From Falsirhodobacter sp051195255 (GTDB lineage Bacteria; Pseudomonadota; Alphaproteobacteria; Rhodobacterales; Rhodobacteraceae): 64,000 nt of DNA. Below, piece by piece: positions 45,379-53,395 of the stretch; the first letter of the stretch is position 1, and every line of letters starts with the position of its first letter. The notes beneath the pieces are model-generated. The model worked only from the letters and a program-made list of their open reading frames with translations, searched no databases and was not told the origin of the DNA. Where the stretch lies: the NCBI RefSeq assembly GCF_051195255.1, contig NZ_JBNJLK010000001.1:124001-188000 (forward strand), in the 5' to 3' direction. Made by a program: the position numbers and the translations under genes.

Positions 45379-45456
45379 AGACGGGGATCGTTACGGCTGC
45401 TTCCTTCCGGACCTGACCGGGTTGGCGAGGCGCCTGCCCGCGCCAACCTCTCGGCG
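45354..45456 (-). ncRNA. ffs: signal recognition particle RNA (4.5S type)
   Basis: The universally conserved SRP domain IV core GGTCAGGTCCGGAAGGAAGC followed by AGCCGTAACG is on the minus strand near 45400-45425. GAGAGGTTGG at the 5' side (about 45443-45452) pairs with CCAGCCTCTC at the 3' side (45359-45368) to close the hairpin. This is the short bacterial form that binds Ffh. Ends are approximate. The 3' arm coincides with the island attachment repeat. Confidence 0.92.
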
Positions 45457-45489
45457 CCCGATATAGAAGCAATGCGCGGGGCGCGCAAG

Positions 45490-47340
45490 TCAAAGGCTCA
45501 GCCGCAGGTTCAGAAAGCCGGCCTTGTCCTCGACCAGCGGGGTCAGGGCCAGGTGCGGCACCTCGTCCAGATGGGCGGCGGCGTGGGGTGACGTCGGAAA
45601 GGTGACCGAGGTGTCGGCCATGGGCGCAAAGGTCCAGAAGGGCACGGCTTCCGGAACGGGGGCCAGGGCAAGATGATCGGCCAGCACGTCGCGCATCCGC
45701 CGCGCCCCCGAATGGATCGGGGGATGCGAGGCGAACCCCCCGGCCCCCCCGGCGCGGTAGCTGCTGGTGGCGATGATGAACTCCGCCTCCGGATCAAGGG
45801 GCTGGCCCTGCCATGTCAGGTCGCGGATGCGTCCGTCGGGCAGCCGCTGCCCGTCCGGGCCGAACATCGCGGGGCGCTCCAGATCCACCACAAAGGTCAC
45901 GCCATGGATCACGTCGAAATTGTAGGACGGCACCTCGGGGTCCAGCAGCGGCTGGTCGGGCATGCCGGGGCGGATGCGGCGGAAGACGCGCGCCGCCCGC
46001 TCCAGCCACAGATGCACCTCATGGCCCGTCAGGCGCAAGGCGGCCACCGTGTTGGGATAGCTGTAGATGTCGCTGGCGTGCCGCAGGGTCAGGGGGCCGG
46101 CGGGGATGTCGGTGTAGTGGCGGGGACCGCCGCGCCCGCCGCATTTGAACGGCTGACCGCTGCCCAGAACCGGCGGCGCGCCCTCGCCCAGCTGTTCGCG
46201 GACATAGGCGGCCGAAGCCTCCGCGATCAGGGACGCGGCGCGGGACGGCGCCACCATGGCAAAGAAGCTGTTCAACGGCTGGTCGGTATGCCCAAGGGGG
46301 CGGTCCATCTCGGCCAGCGTGGCCCGATGCGCCGGGGCGATCAGGTCCACCAGCGCGGGTGAGGCCGGCACGTCCGTCACCGGAACGGCATGGCTTTCCG
46401 CTTCAAGGATCTTCCAGTCGCCCACCCGCATCTGAAGATCGATCACGCCCAGATGCGACCCGCGCGATCCCGGCATGACCGCGGGCTTTCCCTGCAACGT
46501 GCCCCGCACGGCGTCCACCCCCGGCATCCCGTCGAACCGGGCGGAAGGGAAGACCAGATGGCTGTGTCCCGCCACCACCACATCAATCCCCTCAAGGCCC
46601 GCCAGCGCGGTAGAGGCGTCCTCGCTGTCTTCAGGTGCGGTCGGAAGGCCGATGCCGGCGTGGCAAAGGGCGACGACCAGATCGCAGCGGGCGCGCAACG
46701 CCCCCACCTGCGCGCGGGCGGCCGCCAGGATCGGCTCCACCACCACGCGCCCTTCCAGATGGGCCTTGTCCCAGACCAGAACCTGCACCGGAAGAAAGCC
46801 GATCACGCCCACGCGCAGATCATGCAGCCCGCCTGCCCCGTCCGCGACCTGCCGCGCCAGAACGACCGAGCGGGGAATGATCTCCTCCCCCTCCATGTCC
46901 GAGATGTTGGCCGACACGACCGGAAAGCGGGCCGGGCCCAGCGCCTCCAGCAGCGCGGACAGCCCGAAGTTGAATTCGTGATTGCCCAGCGTGACCGCGT
47001 CATAGTGCAGGTGGTTCATGGCGGCGATGACCGGATGCTCCGCCCCCTCCGCAACGCGCCGGTCGCTGAGGGGGCTGCCCTGCAGAAAGTCCCCGTTGTC
47101 GAACAGAAGGGTGTTGGACGCGGTCCGCGCCTCCTCGATCAGGCGGGCGGTCCGGGCCAGGCCCGCTTGCGGAACCGGCCGCGCCGCATGGTAGTCCCAC
47201 GGCTCCAGCCAGCCGTGCACGTCGCTGGTGGCCAGAAGGCGCAGATGGACCCGATCCGGCCGGGCCATGGGCAAAGGCGGAAGGCTGGCCCTGCCCTTCG
47301 CGCGGTCATCGCCGATCCTGCCGTTCCGTTCGCCCTGCAT
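45490..47340 (-). CDS. 2',3'-cyclic-nucleotide 2'-phosphodiesterase/3'-nucleotidase family protein
   Basis: 616-aa CpdB/UshA-family enzyme. The N-terminal metallophosphatase domain has ATSDVHGWLEPWDY, DNGDFLQGSPL, GNHEFNFG and GHSHLVFPS; the C-terminal nucleotidase domain has GSGQPFKCGGRGGPRHYTDI and the substrate-stacking region. Relatives are usually periplasmic, but no signal peptide is visible at the N-terminus, so it may be cytosolic or exported another way. A start at 47268 (MARPDRVHL) is possible but lacks a ribosome-binding site. First core gene beyond ffs. Confidence 0.86.
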   Translation of the reverse strand: MQGERNGRIGDDRAKGRASLPPLPMARPDRVHLRLLATSDVHGWLEPWDYHAARPVPQAGLARTARLIEEARTASNTLLFDNGDFLQGSPLSDRRVAEGAEHPVIAAMNHLHYDAVTLGNHEFNFGLSALLEALGPARFPVVSANISDMEGEEIIPRSVVLARQVADGAGGLHDLRVGVIGFLPVQVLVWDKAHLEGRVVVEPILAAARAQVGALRARCDLVVALCHAGIGLPTAPEDSEDASTALAGLEGIDVVVAGHSHLVFPSARFDGMPGVDAVRGTLQGKPAVMPGSRGSHLGVIDLQMRVGDWKILEAESHAVPVTDVPASPALVDLIAPAHRATLAEMDRPLGHTDQPLNSFFAMVAPSRAASLIAEASAAYVREQLGEGAPPVLGSGQPFKCGGRGGPRHYTDIPAGPLTLRHASDIYSYPNTVAALRLTGHEVHLWLERAARVFRRIRPGMPDQPLLDPEVPSYNFDVIHGVTFVVDLERPAMFGPDGQRLPDGRIRDLTWQGQPLDPEAEFIIATSSYRAGGAGGFASHPPIHSGARRMRDVLADHLALAPVPEAVPFWTFAPMADTSVTFPTSPHAAAHLDEVPHLALTPLVEDKAGFLNLRLSL

Positions 47341-47511
47341 TCCGCCTCACCCGCATCTCACGCGGCTGTGACTTTTGCCGAGATGTTGAGCAAAAGATAC
47401 CCCAAGCCACGCTTTTAACCTGAAAAAACCGATATTCCACTTGGGGTTGTGACATTTGACTTGGCGGTCGTTCCTGCGATGCTGAAGGCGGGATCCACAA
47501 GGGGAACGGCG

Positions 47512-48354
47512 ATGAACAAGGCTCTGGCATTCGGGACCACAGGAATGGATCGCGCGGCGCATCTTCGGGCCGCCCCGCCTGCGCCCCGCCGCGTCCTGAT
47601 CCTGTGCGGCGGACAGGTGTCTGCCGGGGACGAAGGGCTGATCTGGCACGCGCCGGACAAGCTTCCTCCCGGGGACGACATATTCCTGGGGCTGGACGCC
47701 GATGGCCCCCGTCACGCACGCGACGTGCCCGAATGGCCGGTCGAGGGGTTGCGCGGCCTGCGCGACATGATGACGCAACTGGACCCGGCCGAGGCAGAAC
47801 GCGCCGCGACGGCACGCGCCCTGATCCACTGGCACCGCAGCCACCGGTTCTGTTCGGCCTGCGGCGAACCTTCCGCCCTATCGCAAGGCGGGTGGCAGCG
47901 CCTTTGCCCCGCCTGCGGCACATCCCACTTCCCGCGCACGGATCCGGTTGTCATCATGCTGATCCTGCACGGGGAACGCCTGCTTCTCGGCCGCTCTCCG
48001 GGATGGGCGCCGGGGATGCATTCCTGCCTTGCAGGTTTCATGGAACCGGGAGAAACGCCCGAAACCGCCGTGCGGCGCGAAGCGATGGAAGAAACGGGCG
48101 TGCGCGTCGGGCCGGTGCGCTACCTGACCAGCCAGCCTTGGCCCTTCCCCGCCTCGCTGATGCTGGGCTGCGTGGCACAAGCCGAAAGCACCGACATCAC
48201 CCTTGATCCGGAGGAGCTTGAGGCGGCGCGCTGGGCCGACAAGCACGAGGTGATGGAGGCCATCATCGGACGTCACCTCGATCTGGTCCTGCCCCAGCCG
48301 GGCACTATCGCCCGCCACCTGATCACGCGCTGGCTTGCGGACGATCTGGATTGA
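47512..48354 (+). CDS. nudC: NAD(+) diphosphatase (NADH pyrophosphatase), Nudix
   Basis: 280-aa NudC, which hydrolyses NAD(H) and removes NAD caps from RNA. A zinc ribbon (CSACGEPS near residue 119 and CPACGTSHFPRTDP) is followed by the Nudix box GFMEPGETPETAVRREAMEE and the SQPWPFPASLML signature that defines the NudC group. The ATG at 47512 follows AGGGGA; the upstream in-frame GTG at 47449 is less likely. Divergent from the nucleotidase gene. Confidence 0.93.
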   Translation: MNKALAFGTTGMDRAAHLRAAPPAPRRVLILCGGQVSAGDEGLIWHAPDKLPPGDDIFLGLDADGPRHARDVPEWPVEGLRGLRDMMTQLDPAEAERAATARALIHWHRSHRFCSACGEPSALSQGGWQRLCPACGTSHFPRTDPVVIMLILHGERLLLGRSPGWAPGMHSCLAGFMEPGETPETAVRREAMEETGVRVGPVRYLTSQPWPFPASLMLGCVAQAESTDITLDPEELEAARWADKHEVMEAIIGRHLDLVLPQPGTIARHLITRWLADDLD

Positions 48355-48391
48355 CCCCACACTCCGCCCCGGCGACACCGGGGGAGGCTGC

Positions 48392-48868
48392 ATGAAGATC
48401 ACCAGCAAATGCGACGTGGGGGCATCCCCGGACTTCGTCTTCGCGCGCATGTCCGATTACGAGGCGTGGGAGCGGGCGATCGCCAAGCGCAATACTACCC
48501 TTGTCCGCAGCCCCGGCCCCATCCGGCCCGGCACGACTTGGGACACCCGGTTCCGCCTGAAGGGCCGCGACCGGGACATGCTGATGACGCTGTTTTCGGA
48601 AATTCCGGGGCGTCAGGTGCACGTGACGCTGGCGGACACTTCGCTGGACGTGGACATCCTGGCCGACCTGATCGAAGTGGCGCCCGAACGGTCGCGCATC
48701 GCGGTGTCGCTGGAACTGCGGCCGCGCAACCTGACGGCGCGCCTGCTGATCCAGTCGCTGCGGCTGGCCAAGGGTAAGGTGCAAGGCCAGCTGGACCAGC
48801 GGGTCGACCAATGGGCCCGGAACGTGTCGCAGCAGTACCGGACAGCGGCCACCGCAAAGGTTGGATAA
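48392..48868 (+). CDS. SRPBCC-family protein
   Basis: 158-aa START/polyketide-cyclase fold protein. Start MKITSKCDVGASPDFVFARM follows GGGAGG. It carries the typical pattern of an N-terminal strand, PDFVFARMSDYEAWERA helices, and a C-terminal long helix (GQLDQRVDQWARNVSQQY). These proteins bind hydrophobic ligands; no ligand can be assigned. It follows nudC closely and precedes a tRNA gene. Confidence 0.8.
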   Translation: MKITSKCDVGASPDFVFARMSDYEAWERAIAKRNTTLVRSPGPIRPGTTWDTRFRLKGRDRDMLMTLFSEIPGRQVHVTLADTSLDVDILADLIEVAPERSRIAVSLELRPRNLTARLLIQSLRLAKGKVQGQLDQRVDQWARNVSQQYRTAATAKVG

Positions 48869-48924
48869 TTTCGCAAAAACCCGCTTGACGCCCTGCACGC
48901 GGTCGCATAATTGTCCGCCCCGAT

Positions 48925-49001
48925 GGCGGAGTAGCTCAGCTGGTTAGAGCGGAGGAATCATAATCCTTAGGTCGGGGGTTCAAATCCCTCCTCCGCTACC
49001 A
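48925..49001 (+). tRNA. tRNA-Met (anticodon CAU)
   Basis: 77 nt including encoded CCA. Acceptor GGCGGAG/CTCCGCT, D-arm AGCTCAGCTGGTTAGAGC, anticodon stem GAGGA/TCCTT with loop ATCATAA (anticodon CAT) and T-arm GGGGGTTCAAATCCCTC. An elongator Met is most likely; a tRNA-Ile modified by lysidine (also CAU) cannot be ruled out from the gene alone. Confidence 0.93.
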
Positions 49002-49010
49002 TCACGAAAC

Positions 49011-49036
49011 GGCCCGCGCTTGTCGCGGGCCTTTTC
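49011..49036 (+). terminator. terminator after tRNA-Met
   Basis: GGCCCGCG-CTTGT-CGCGGGCC (8-bp stem) followed by TTTTCG, ten nt beyond the tRNA 3' end. Rho-independent type. Confidence 0.8.
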
Positions 49037-49066
49037 GTTATCGCGCGACCGGATTAGGATGGCATC

Positions 49067-49726
49067 ATGACCGTGGAACGCCCCATACTGACCCCGCCCG
49101 ACGGCAAGACGAAGGTCCTGCTCCATTCCTGCTGCGCCCCCTGTTCGGGCGAGGTGATGGAAGCGATGACCGCGTCCGGCATCGATTACACCATCTTCTT
49201 CTACAATCCGAACATCCACCCGAAGAAGGAATACCTTCTGCGCAAGGACGAGAACATCCGCTTTGCCGAAAAGCACAACGTGCCCTTCGTCGATGCCGAC
49301 TATGACGCCGACAACTGGTTCCAGCGCGCCAAGGGGATGGAGTGGGAGCCTGAGCGCGGCATCCGCTGCACCATGTGCTTCGACATGCGATTCGAACGCA
49401 CTGCGCTTTACGCCTATGAAAACGGGTTCCCCGTCATCACCTCCTCGCTCGGCATCTCGCGCTGGAAGAACATGACGCAGATCAACGATTGCGGCGTGCG
49501 GGCGGCCAAGCCCTATGACGGCGTGACGTACTGGGAATTCAACTGGCGCAAGGGCGGCGGGTCGTCCCGCATGATCGACATCTCCAAGCGGGAGGAGTTC
49601 TACATGCAGGAATATTGCGGCTGCATCTATTCGCTGCGCGACACCAACGACTTCCGCCTCTCCAAGGGGCGCGAGAAGATCAAGATCGGCACCATGTTCT
49701 ACGGCAAGGACGATCCGCAGGAATGA
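49067..49726 (+). CDS. queH: epoxyqueuosine reductase QueH
   Basis: 219-aa DUF208-family enzyme that reduces epoxyqueuosine to queuosine in tRNA, replacing QueG. The N-terminal LLHSCCAPCSGEVME (adjacent Cys pair plus CxxC-like set), FFYNPNIHPKKEY, GIRCTMCFDMRFERTA and EYCGCIYSLRD motifs carry the conserved metal/iron-sulfur cysteines. All are intact. Single-gene unit between two hairpin terminators. Confidence 0.93.
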   Translation: MTVERPILTPPDGKTKVLLHSCCAPCSGEVMEAMTASGIDYTIFFYNPNIHPKKEYLLRKDENIRFAEKHNVPFVDADYDADNWFQRAKGMEWEPERGIRCTMCFDMRFERTALYAYENGFPVITSSLGISRWKNMTQINDCGVRAAKPYDGVTYWEFNWRKGGGSSRMIDISKREEFYMQEYCGCIYSLRDTNDFRLSKGREKIKIGTMFYGKDDPQE

Positions 49727-49730
49727 AAAA

Positions 49731-49754
49731 GGCCCCCGGTTCGGGGGCCTTTTC
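49731..49754. terminator. bidirectional terminator between queH and efp
   Basis: GGCCCCCG-GTT-CGGGGGCC with AAAAA before and TTTT after, so it works in both directions for the convergent queH and efp genes. Confidence 0.85.
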
Positions 49755-49774
49755 GTTTCCAGACGCGCGAAGGA

Positions 49775-50341
49775 TCACTCCTTCGAACGCTCCACATAGG
49801 TCTTGTCTTCGGTGTTGATGACGATCTTCGTGCCGGCGCCGATATGCGGCGGCACCATGACGCGCAGGCCGTTGGTGCACATGGCGGGCTTGTAGGACGA
49901 CGACGCCGTCTGGCCCTTCACGACCGGCTCGGTTTCCGCGATCTCCACCACGGCGCGCTGCGGCAGGGTCATGGCGATGGCCACGCCTTCGAACGTCTGC
50001 AGATAGACCTTGGAGCCTTCGGTCAGGAACCACTTGTCCTCGCCCACCACGTCGGGAGACACGGCCAGCTGCTCGTAGGTCGCCGGCTCCATGAAGTGGT
50101 AGCCTTCGCCATCCTCATACAGGAAGTCATATTCACGCTCATCCACGGTGGCCTTTTCGACCATCTCGGTCGTGCGCCAGCGTTCCGACACCTTCACCCC
50201 GTCCGAGATGCGGCGCATGTCGACCGAGGTCGTGGGCGTGCCCTTGCCGGGGTGGAAGTTCTCGGACTTCAGGACGACATAAAGGCGGCCGTCCATGTCG
50301 ACGACGTTGCCCTTGCGGAGCGAGGATGCGATGACTTTCAC
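49775..50341 (-). CDS. efp: elongation factor P
   Basis: 188-aa EF-P, which rescues ribosomes stalled on polyproline. The start is the GTG at 50341 (protein MKVIASSLRKGNV) with AAGGA upstream, giving the usual family length; the longer frame to 50410 would run into the epmA leader. Three beta domains are recognisable. The loop NFHPGKGTPTTSVDMR carries Lys33, the residue equivalent to the modified Lys34, and the EpmA-type modifying enzyme is encoded divergently next door. Confidence 0.95.
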   Translation of the reverse strand: MKVIASSLRKGNVVDMDGRLYVVLKSENFHPGKGTPTTSVDMRRISDGVKVSERWRTTEMVEKATVDEREYDFLYEDGEGYHFMEPATYEQLAVSPDVVGEDKWFLTEGSKVYLQTFEGVAIAMTLPQRAVVEIAETEPVVKGQTASSSYKPAMCTNGLRVMVPPHIGAGTKIVINTEDKTYVERSKE

Positions 50342-50427
50342 GAAGATGTCCTTGATATGCGGGTCCCGACGCGCGGGAAATCCCGCGTGATCTAACGCAT
50401 ATCGCCGCAAATCGGAAGCCCCGAGAC

Positions 50428-51447
50428 ATGACAGACAGCCCCTGGTGGCATCCCGACCGCCACGCCGACCGCCGCCCCGCCCTCCTGGCCCGCGCCCGCC
50501 TGCAATCGGCCATCCGCCGCTGGCTGGATCAGGAGGGGTTTCTGGAGGTCGATCCCGCCGCCCTTCAGGTCAGCCCGGGAAACGAAACGCATCTGCACGC
50601 CTTCGCCACCACCGCCATCGGCAACGATGGGGAACCCCGGCAGATGTATCTGCACACATCCCCCGAATTCGCGATGAAGAAGCTGCTGGCGGCGGGGGAA
50701 ACGCGCATCGCGGCCTTTTCCCATGTTTGGCGCAACCGCGAACGGGGCGCGCGCCACAGCCCCGAATTCACCATGATGGAATGGTACCGCGTCGGGCAGG
50801 ACTACACCGTGCTGATGGACGATTGCGCCGCGTTGATGCGGATGGCGGCCGAGGCGGCCGGAACGTGTCTGTTCCGCCACCGCGACCGGACCTGCGACCC
50901 CTTCGCCGTGCCCGAGCGCCTGTCGGTGGCCGATGCCTTTGCCCGCGCCGGCGTCGATCTGCTGGCCACAGTCACGCCGCAGGGCACGGACCGCGAGGCG
51001 CTGGCCGCGATGTCGCCCGTGCGGGTGGCTGCGGACGACACGTGGTCCGATATCTTCTCCCGCATCCTCTCGGAAAAGGTGGAGCCGACGCTGGGCCTTG
51101 ACCGACCCACGATCCTTGACCGCTACCCCGTGGCCGAAGCGGCACTGGCCCGCCCGGCCGACGATCCCCGCGTGGCCGAACGGTTCGAGCTTTATGCCTG
51201 CGGGGTGGAACTGGCCAACGGCTTCGGCGAGTTGACCGACCCCATCGAACAACGCCGCCGCTTTCTGGCCGAGATGGACGAAAAGGCCCGCCTCTATGGC
51301 GAACGCTATCCGCTGGACGAGGATCTTCTGGCCGCGCTGAAGATCATGCCCCCTTCCAGCGGCATTGCCCTTGGCTTTGATCGGCTGGTGATGCTGGCCA
51401 CAGGGGCGCCAGATGTGGACACCGTGATGTGGACGCCCGTGGGCTAG
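50428..51447 (+). CDS. epmA: EF-P--(R)-beta-lysine ligase
   Basis: 339-aa class II lysyl-tRNA-synthetase-like enzyme without the anticodon domain, i.e. EpmA/GenX. Class II motifs are YLHTSPEFAMKKLLAAG (motif 2 region), FSHVWRNRERGARHSPEFTM and the motif 3 GIALGFDRLVML near the end. It adds beta-lysine to EF-P. It is divergent from efp with 86 nt between the start codons, likely sharing a promoter region. EpmB, which makes beta-lysine, is not in the window. Confidence 0.94.
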   Translation: MTDSPWWHPDRHADRRPALLARARLQSAIRRWLDQEGFLEVDPAALQVSPGNETHLHAFATTAIGNDGEPRQMYLHTSPEFAMKKLLAAGETRIAAFSHVWRNRERGARHSPEFTMMEWYRVGQDYTVLMDDCAALMRMAAEAAGTCLFRHRDRTCDPFAVPERLSVADAFARAGVDLLATVTPQGTDREALAAMSPVRVAADDTWSDIFSRILSEKVEPTLGLDRPTILDRYPVAEAALARPADDPRVAERFELYACGVELANGFGELTDPIEQRRRFLAEMDEKARLYGERYPLDEDLLAALKIMPPSSGIALGFDRLVMLATGAPDVDTVMWTPVG

Positions 51448-52262
51448 GCCACGTCGCCTTCTGCTTCTTCTTCGCAGACGACGGTGAAGATGGGCAGATC
51501 GTGGCGGCCGAAGCTGTGCAGCATGGCCACATCGGCCGCGTCGCGCCCGACCGCGATGTTCACCCGCCCGATGCGCGGCACGTTGTGGCGCGCGTCGAAG
51601 GCATACCAGCGCCCGTCCAGCCACACCTCGAACCAGGCTGAGAAGTCCATGGCGCCGGCGTAAGGCACACCGATGTCGCCCAGATAGCCATTCACGTAAC
51701 GCGCCGGAATCGACAGCGCGCGGCACAGGGCGATCGCGGTGTGGGCGTAGTCGCGGCACACGCCATGGCCGTCCGACAGTGCTCCCTGCGCGGTACGGGT
51801 GGCGCTGGCCTTCTGGTAGTCGAACTTGATGCGTCCATTCACATGGTCGCAGACCGCCTGAACGCGCGCCCAGCCGCGTGGCAGATGGCCGAACATCTCC
51901 CACGCGATGTTCATCAGGCTGTCGCTTTCGCAATACCGGCTGGGCAGAAGGAAGGGCAGCACGTCGTCCGGCAACTGCTCGAACGGGGTTTCGCCCGCAT
52001 GGGGCGCCACGTCGTCCGGCTGCCCGCTGTCCCGCACAAGGCCGGTGGCCTTGATCCGTGTTTCCCCCACGGGGGCGGTAAAGCGCAGGCAATGATTACC
52101 GAATCCGTCCACGAACGGATGTGCAGGAACGCCCTCGGACAGCTCGATCACCTCGTCCTGAACCAGATCGCCACGGCGTTCGGGGCGCAGCGCCATGCGG
52201 CTGACGAAGTGGGTGGGCTGCGCGCAGGCCACGGTGATGTCGTAGCCGAACCTGATAAACAT
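51444..52262 (-). CDS. transglutaminase-like family protein
   Basis: 272-aa protein with an N-terminal beta-rich domain and a C-terminal transglutaminase-like cysteine protease core. The catalytic Cys is in DGHGVCRDYAHTAIALCRAL (about residue 167), His and Asp in FSAWFEVWLDGRWYAFDARH. Likely acts on peptides; substrate unknown. Its end overlaps the convergent epmA stop. It is downstream of irr in the same direction. Confidence 0.85.
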   Translation of the reverse strand: MFIRFGYDITVACAQPTHFVSRMALRPERRGDLVQDEVIELSEGVPAHPFVDGFGNHCLRFTAPVGETRIKATGLVRDSGQPDDVAPHAGETPFEQLPDDVLPFLLPSRYCESDSLMNIAWEMFGHLPRGWARVQAVCDHVNGRIKFDYQKASATRTAQGALSDGHGVCRDYAHTAIALCRALSIPARYVNGYLGDIGVPYAGAMDFSAWFEVWLDGRWYAFDARHNVPRIGRVNIAVGRDAADVAMLHSFGRHDLPIFTVVCEEEAEGDVA

Positions 52263-52316
52263 GACACTCTTCCTCTGGATCGGAGGAAGAACGCCGTGGG
52301 GGCCTGCCGGTTCCGG

Positions 52317-52733
52317 TCAGTCCCGTTTCAGGCGGATGACCACGTCCACCTTGCTGAGCGTGGCCCCCTTCGGCAGCTTCGGCAGTTGCGCGATGCGGAA
52401 CTGGTCGGCCGGCGCGTCCACAATCTCGGCCGTGTCTTCCCAGAAGAAGTGGGGGTGGTCGTCCATGTTGGTGTCGAAATAGCTTTTCGCCCCATCGATC
52501 ACGACTTCCCGCATCAGGCCGGCCTCGCAGAAGGCGCGCAGGGTGTTGTAGACGGTGGCAAGGCTCACCTTCTCTCCGCTGTCGGTGCTGGCGGCGAACA
52601 GGCTTTCGGCGGTGACGTGCCGATGCTGGCCGTCCCCCACCAGCAGGCTTGCCAAGGCCAGCCGCTGCCGTGTCGGGCGCAGTCCGGCCGTGGCCAGCCA
52701 ATATGTTCCGCGTTCAATTGCCGTCTGGGTCAT
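52317..52733 (-). CDS. irr: iron response regulator Irr (Fur superfamily)
   Basis: 138-aa Fur-family regulator. The winged helix covers residues 15-85 (GLRPTRQRLALASLL, VSLATVYNTLRAFCEAGLM); the dimer/metal domain has FDTNMDDHPHFFWEDT, whose HxH is the heme/metal-binding region of Irr, and the zinc cysteines of true Fur are missing. Irr controls iron and heme genes in Rhizobiales and Rhodobacterales. It is divergent from fabA, a pairing common in this group. Confidence 0.9.
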   Translation of the reverse strand: MTQTAIERGTYWLATAGLRPTRQRLALASLLVGDGQHRHVTAESLFAASTDSGEKVSLATVYNTLRAFCEAGLMREVVIDGAKSYFDTNMDDHPHFFWEDTAEIVDAPADQFRIAQLPKLPKGATLSKVDVVIRLKRD

Positions 52734-52859
52734 TGTTGCGTCACCTTTCCGCCTCCCTATATCGTGTCGGCCCGCCGGGATTCAAACGGAATCCCCCTGC
52801 ACTTGCCACATGTTCGGCTGCGGTGATACAGGGGGGCGGAATATCTATGGGGAGCCTTG

Positions 52860-53369
52860 ATGGCGGACTATCCGACGAGTTTCGACAAGGAAGCACTTCT
52901 GGCCTGCGCGCGCGGCGAACTGTTCGGCCCCGGCAACGCCCAGCTTCCCGAACCGCCGATGCTGATGATGGACCGCATCACGGAGGTTTCCGCGGATGGC
53001 GGTGCGCATGGCAAGGGCCATGTCGTGGCCGAATTCGACATCCATCCCGATCTGTGGTTCTTTGCCTGCCACTTTCCAGGCAACCCGATCATGCCCGGTT
53101 GCCTTGGCCTTGACGGGCTGTGGCAGCTGACCGGCTTCAACCTTGGCTGGCGTGGCTGGCAAGGGCGCGGCTATGCCCTTGGCGTGGGCGAGGTCAAGCT
53201 GACCGGCATGGTTCGCCCCGAACGCAAGCTGCTGCGATACTTCGTTGATTTCACCAAAGCCGTGCAGACCCGCCGTCTGACCATGGGCGTGGCCGACGGC
53301 CGCGTCGAGGCGGACGGGGAAGTCATCTATCAGGTCAAGGACATGAAGGTCGCTCTTTCCGAGAGCTGA
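52860..53369 (+). CDS. fabA: 3-hydroxydecanoyl-ACP dehydratase/isomerase
   Basis: 169-aa FabA, which introduces the cis double bond in unsaturated fatty acid synthesis. Catalytic His71 is in FFACHFPGNPIMPG and Asp85 in CLGLDGLW, matching E. coli His70/Asp84. The ATG at 52860 is used; an immediately upstream TTG is in frame. First gene of fabA-fabB-fabI. Confidence 0.95.
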   Translation: MADYPTSFDKEALLACARGELFGPGNAQLPEPPMLMMDRITEVSADGGAHGKGHVVAEFDIHPDLWFFACHFPGNPIMPGCLGLDGLWQLTGFNLGWRGWQGRGYALGVGEVKLTGMVRPERKLLRYFVDFTKAVQTRRLTMGVADGRVEADGEVIYQVKDMKVALSES

Positions 53370-53395
53370 TCTGAGAACCGAAAGGAACACCGTCC

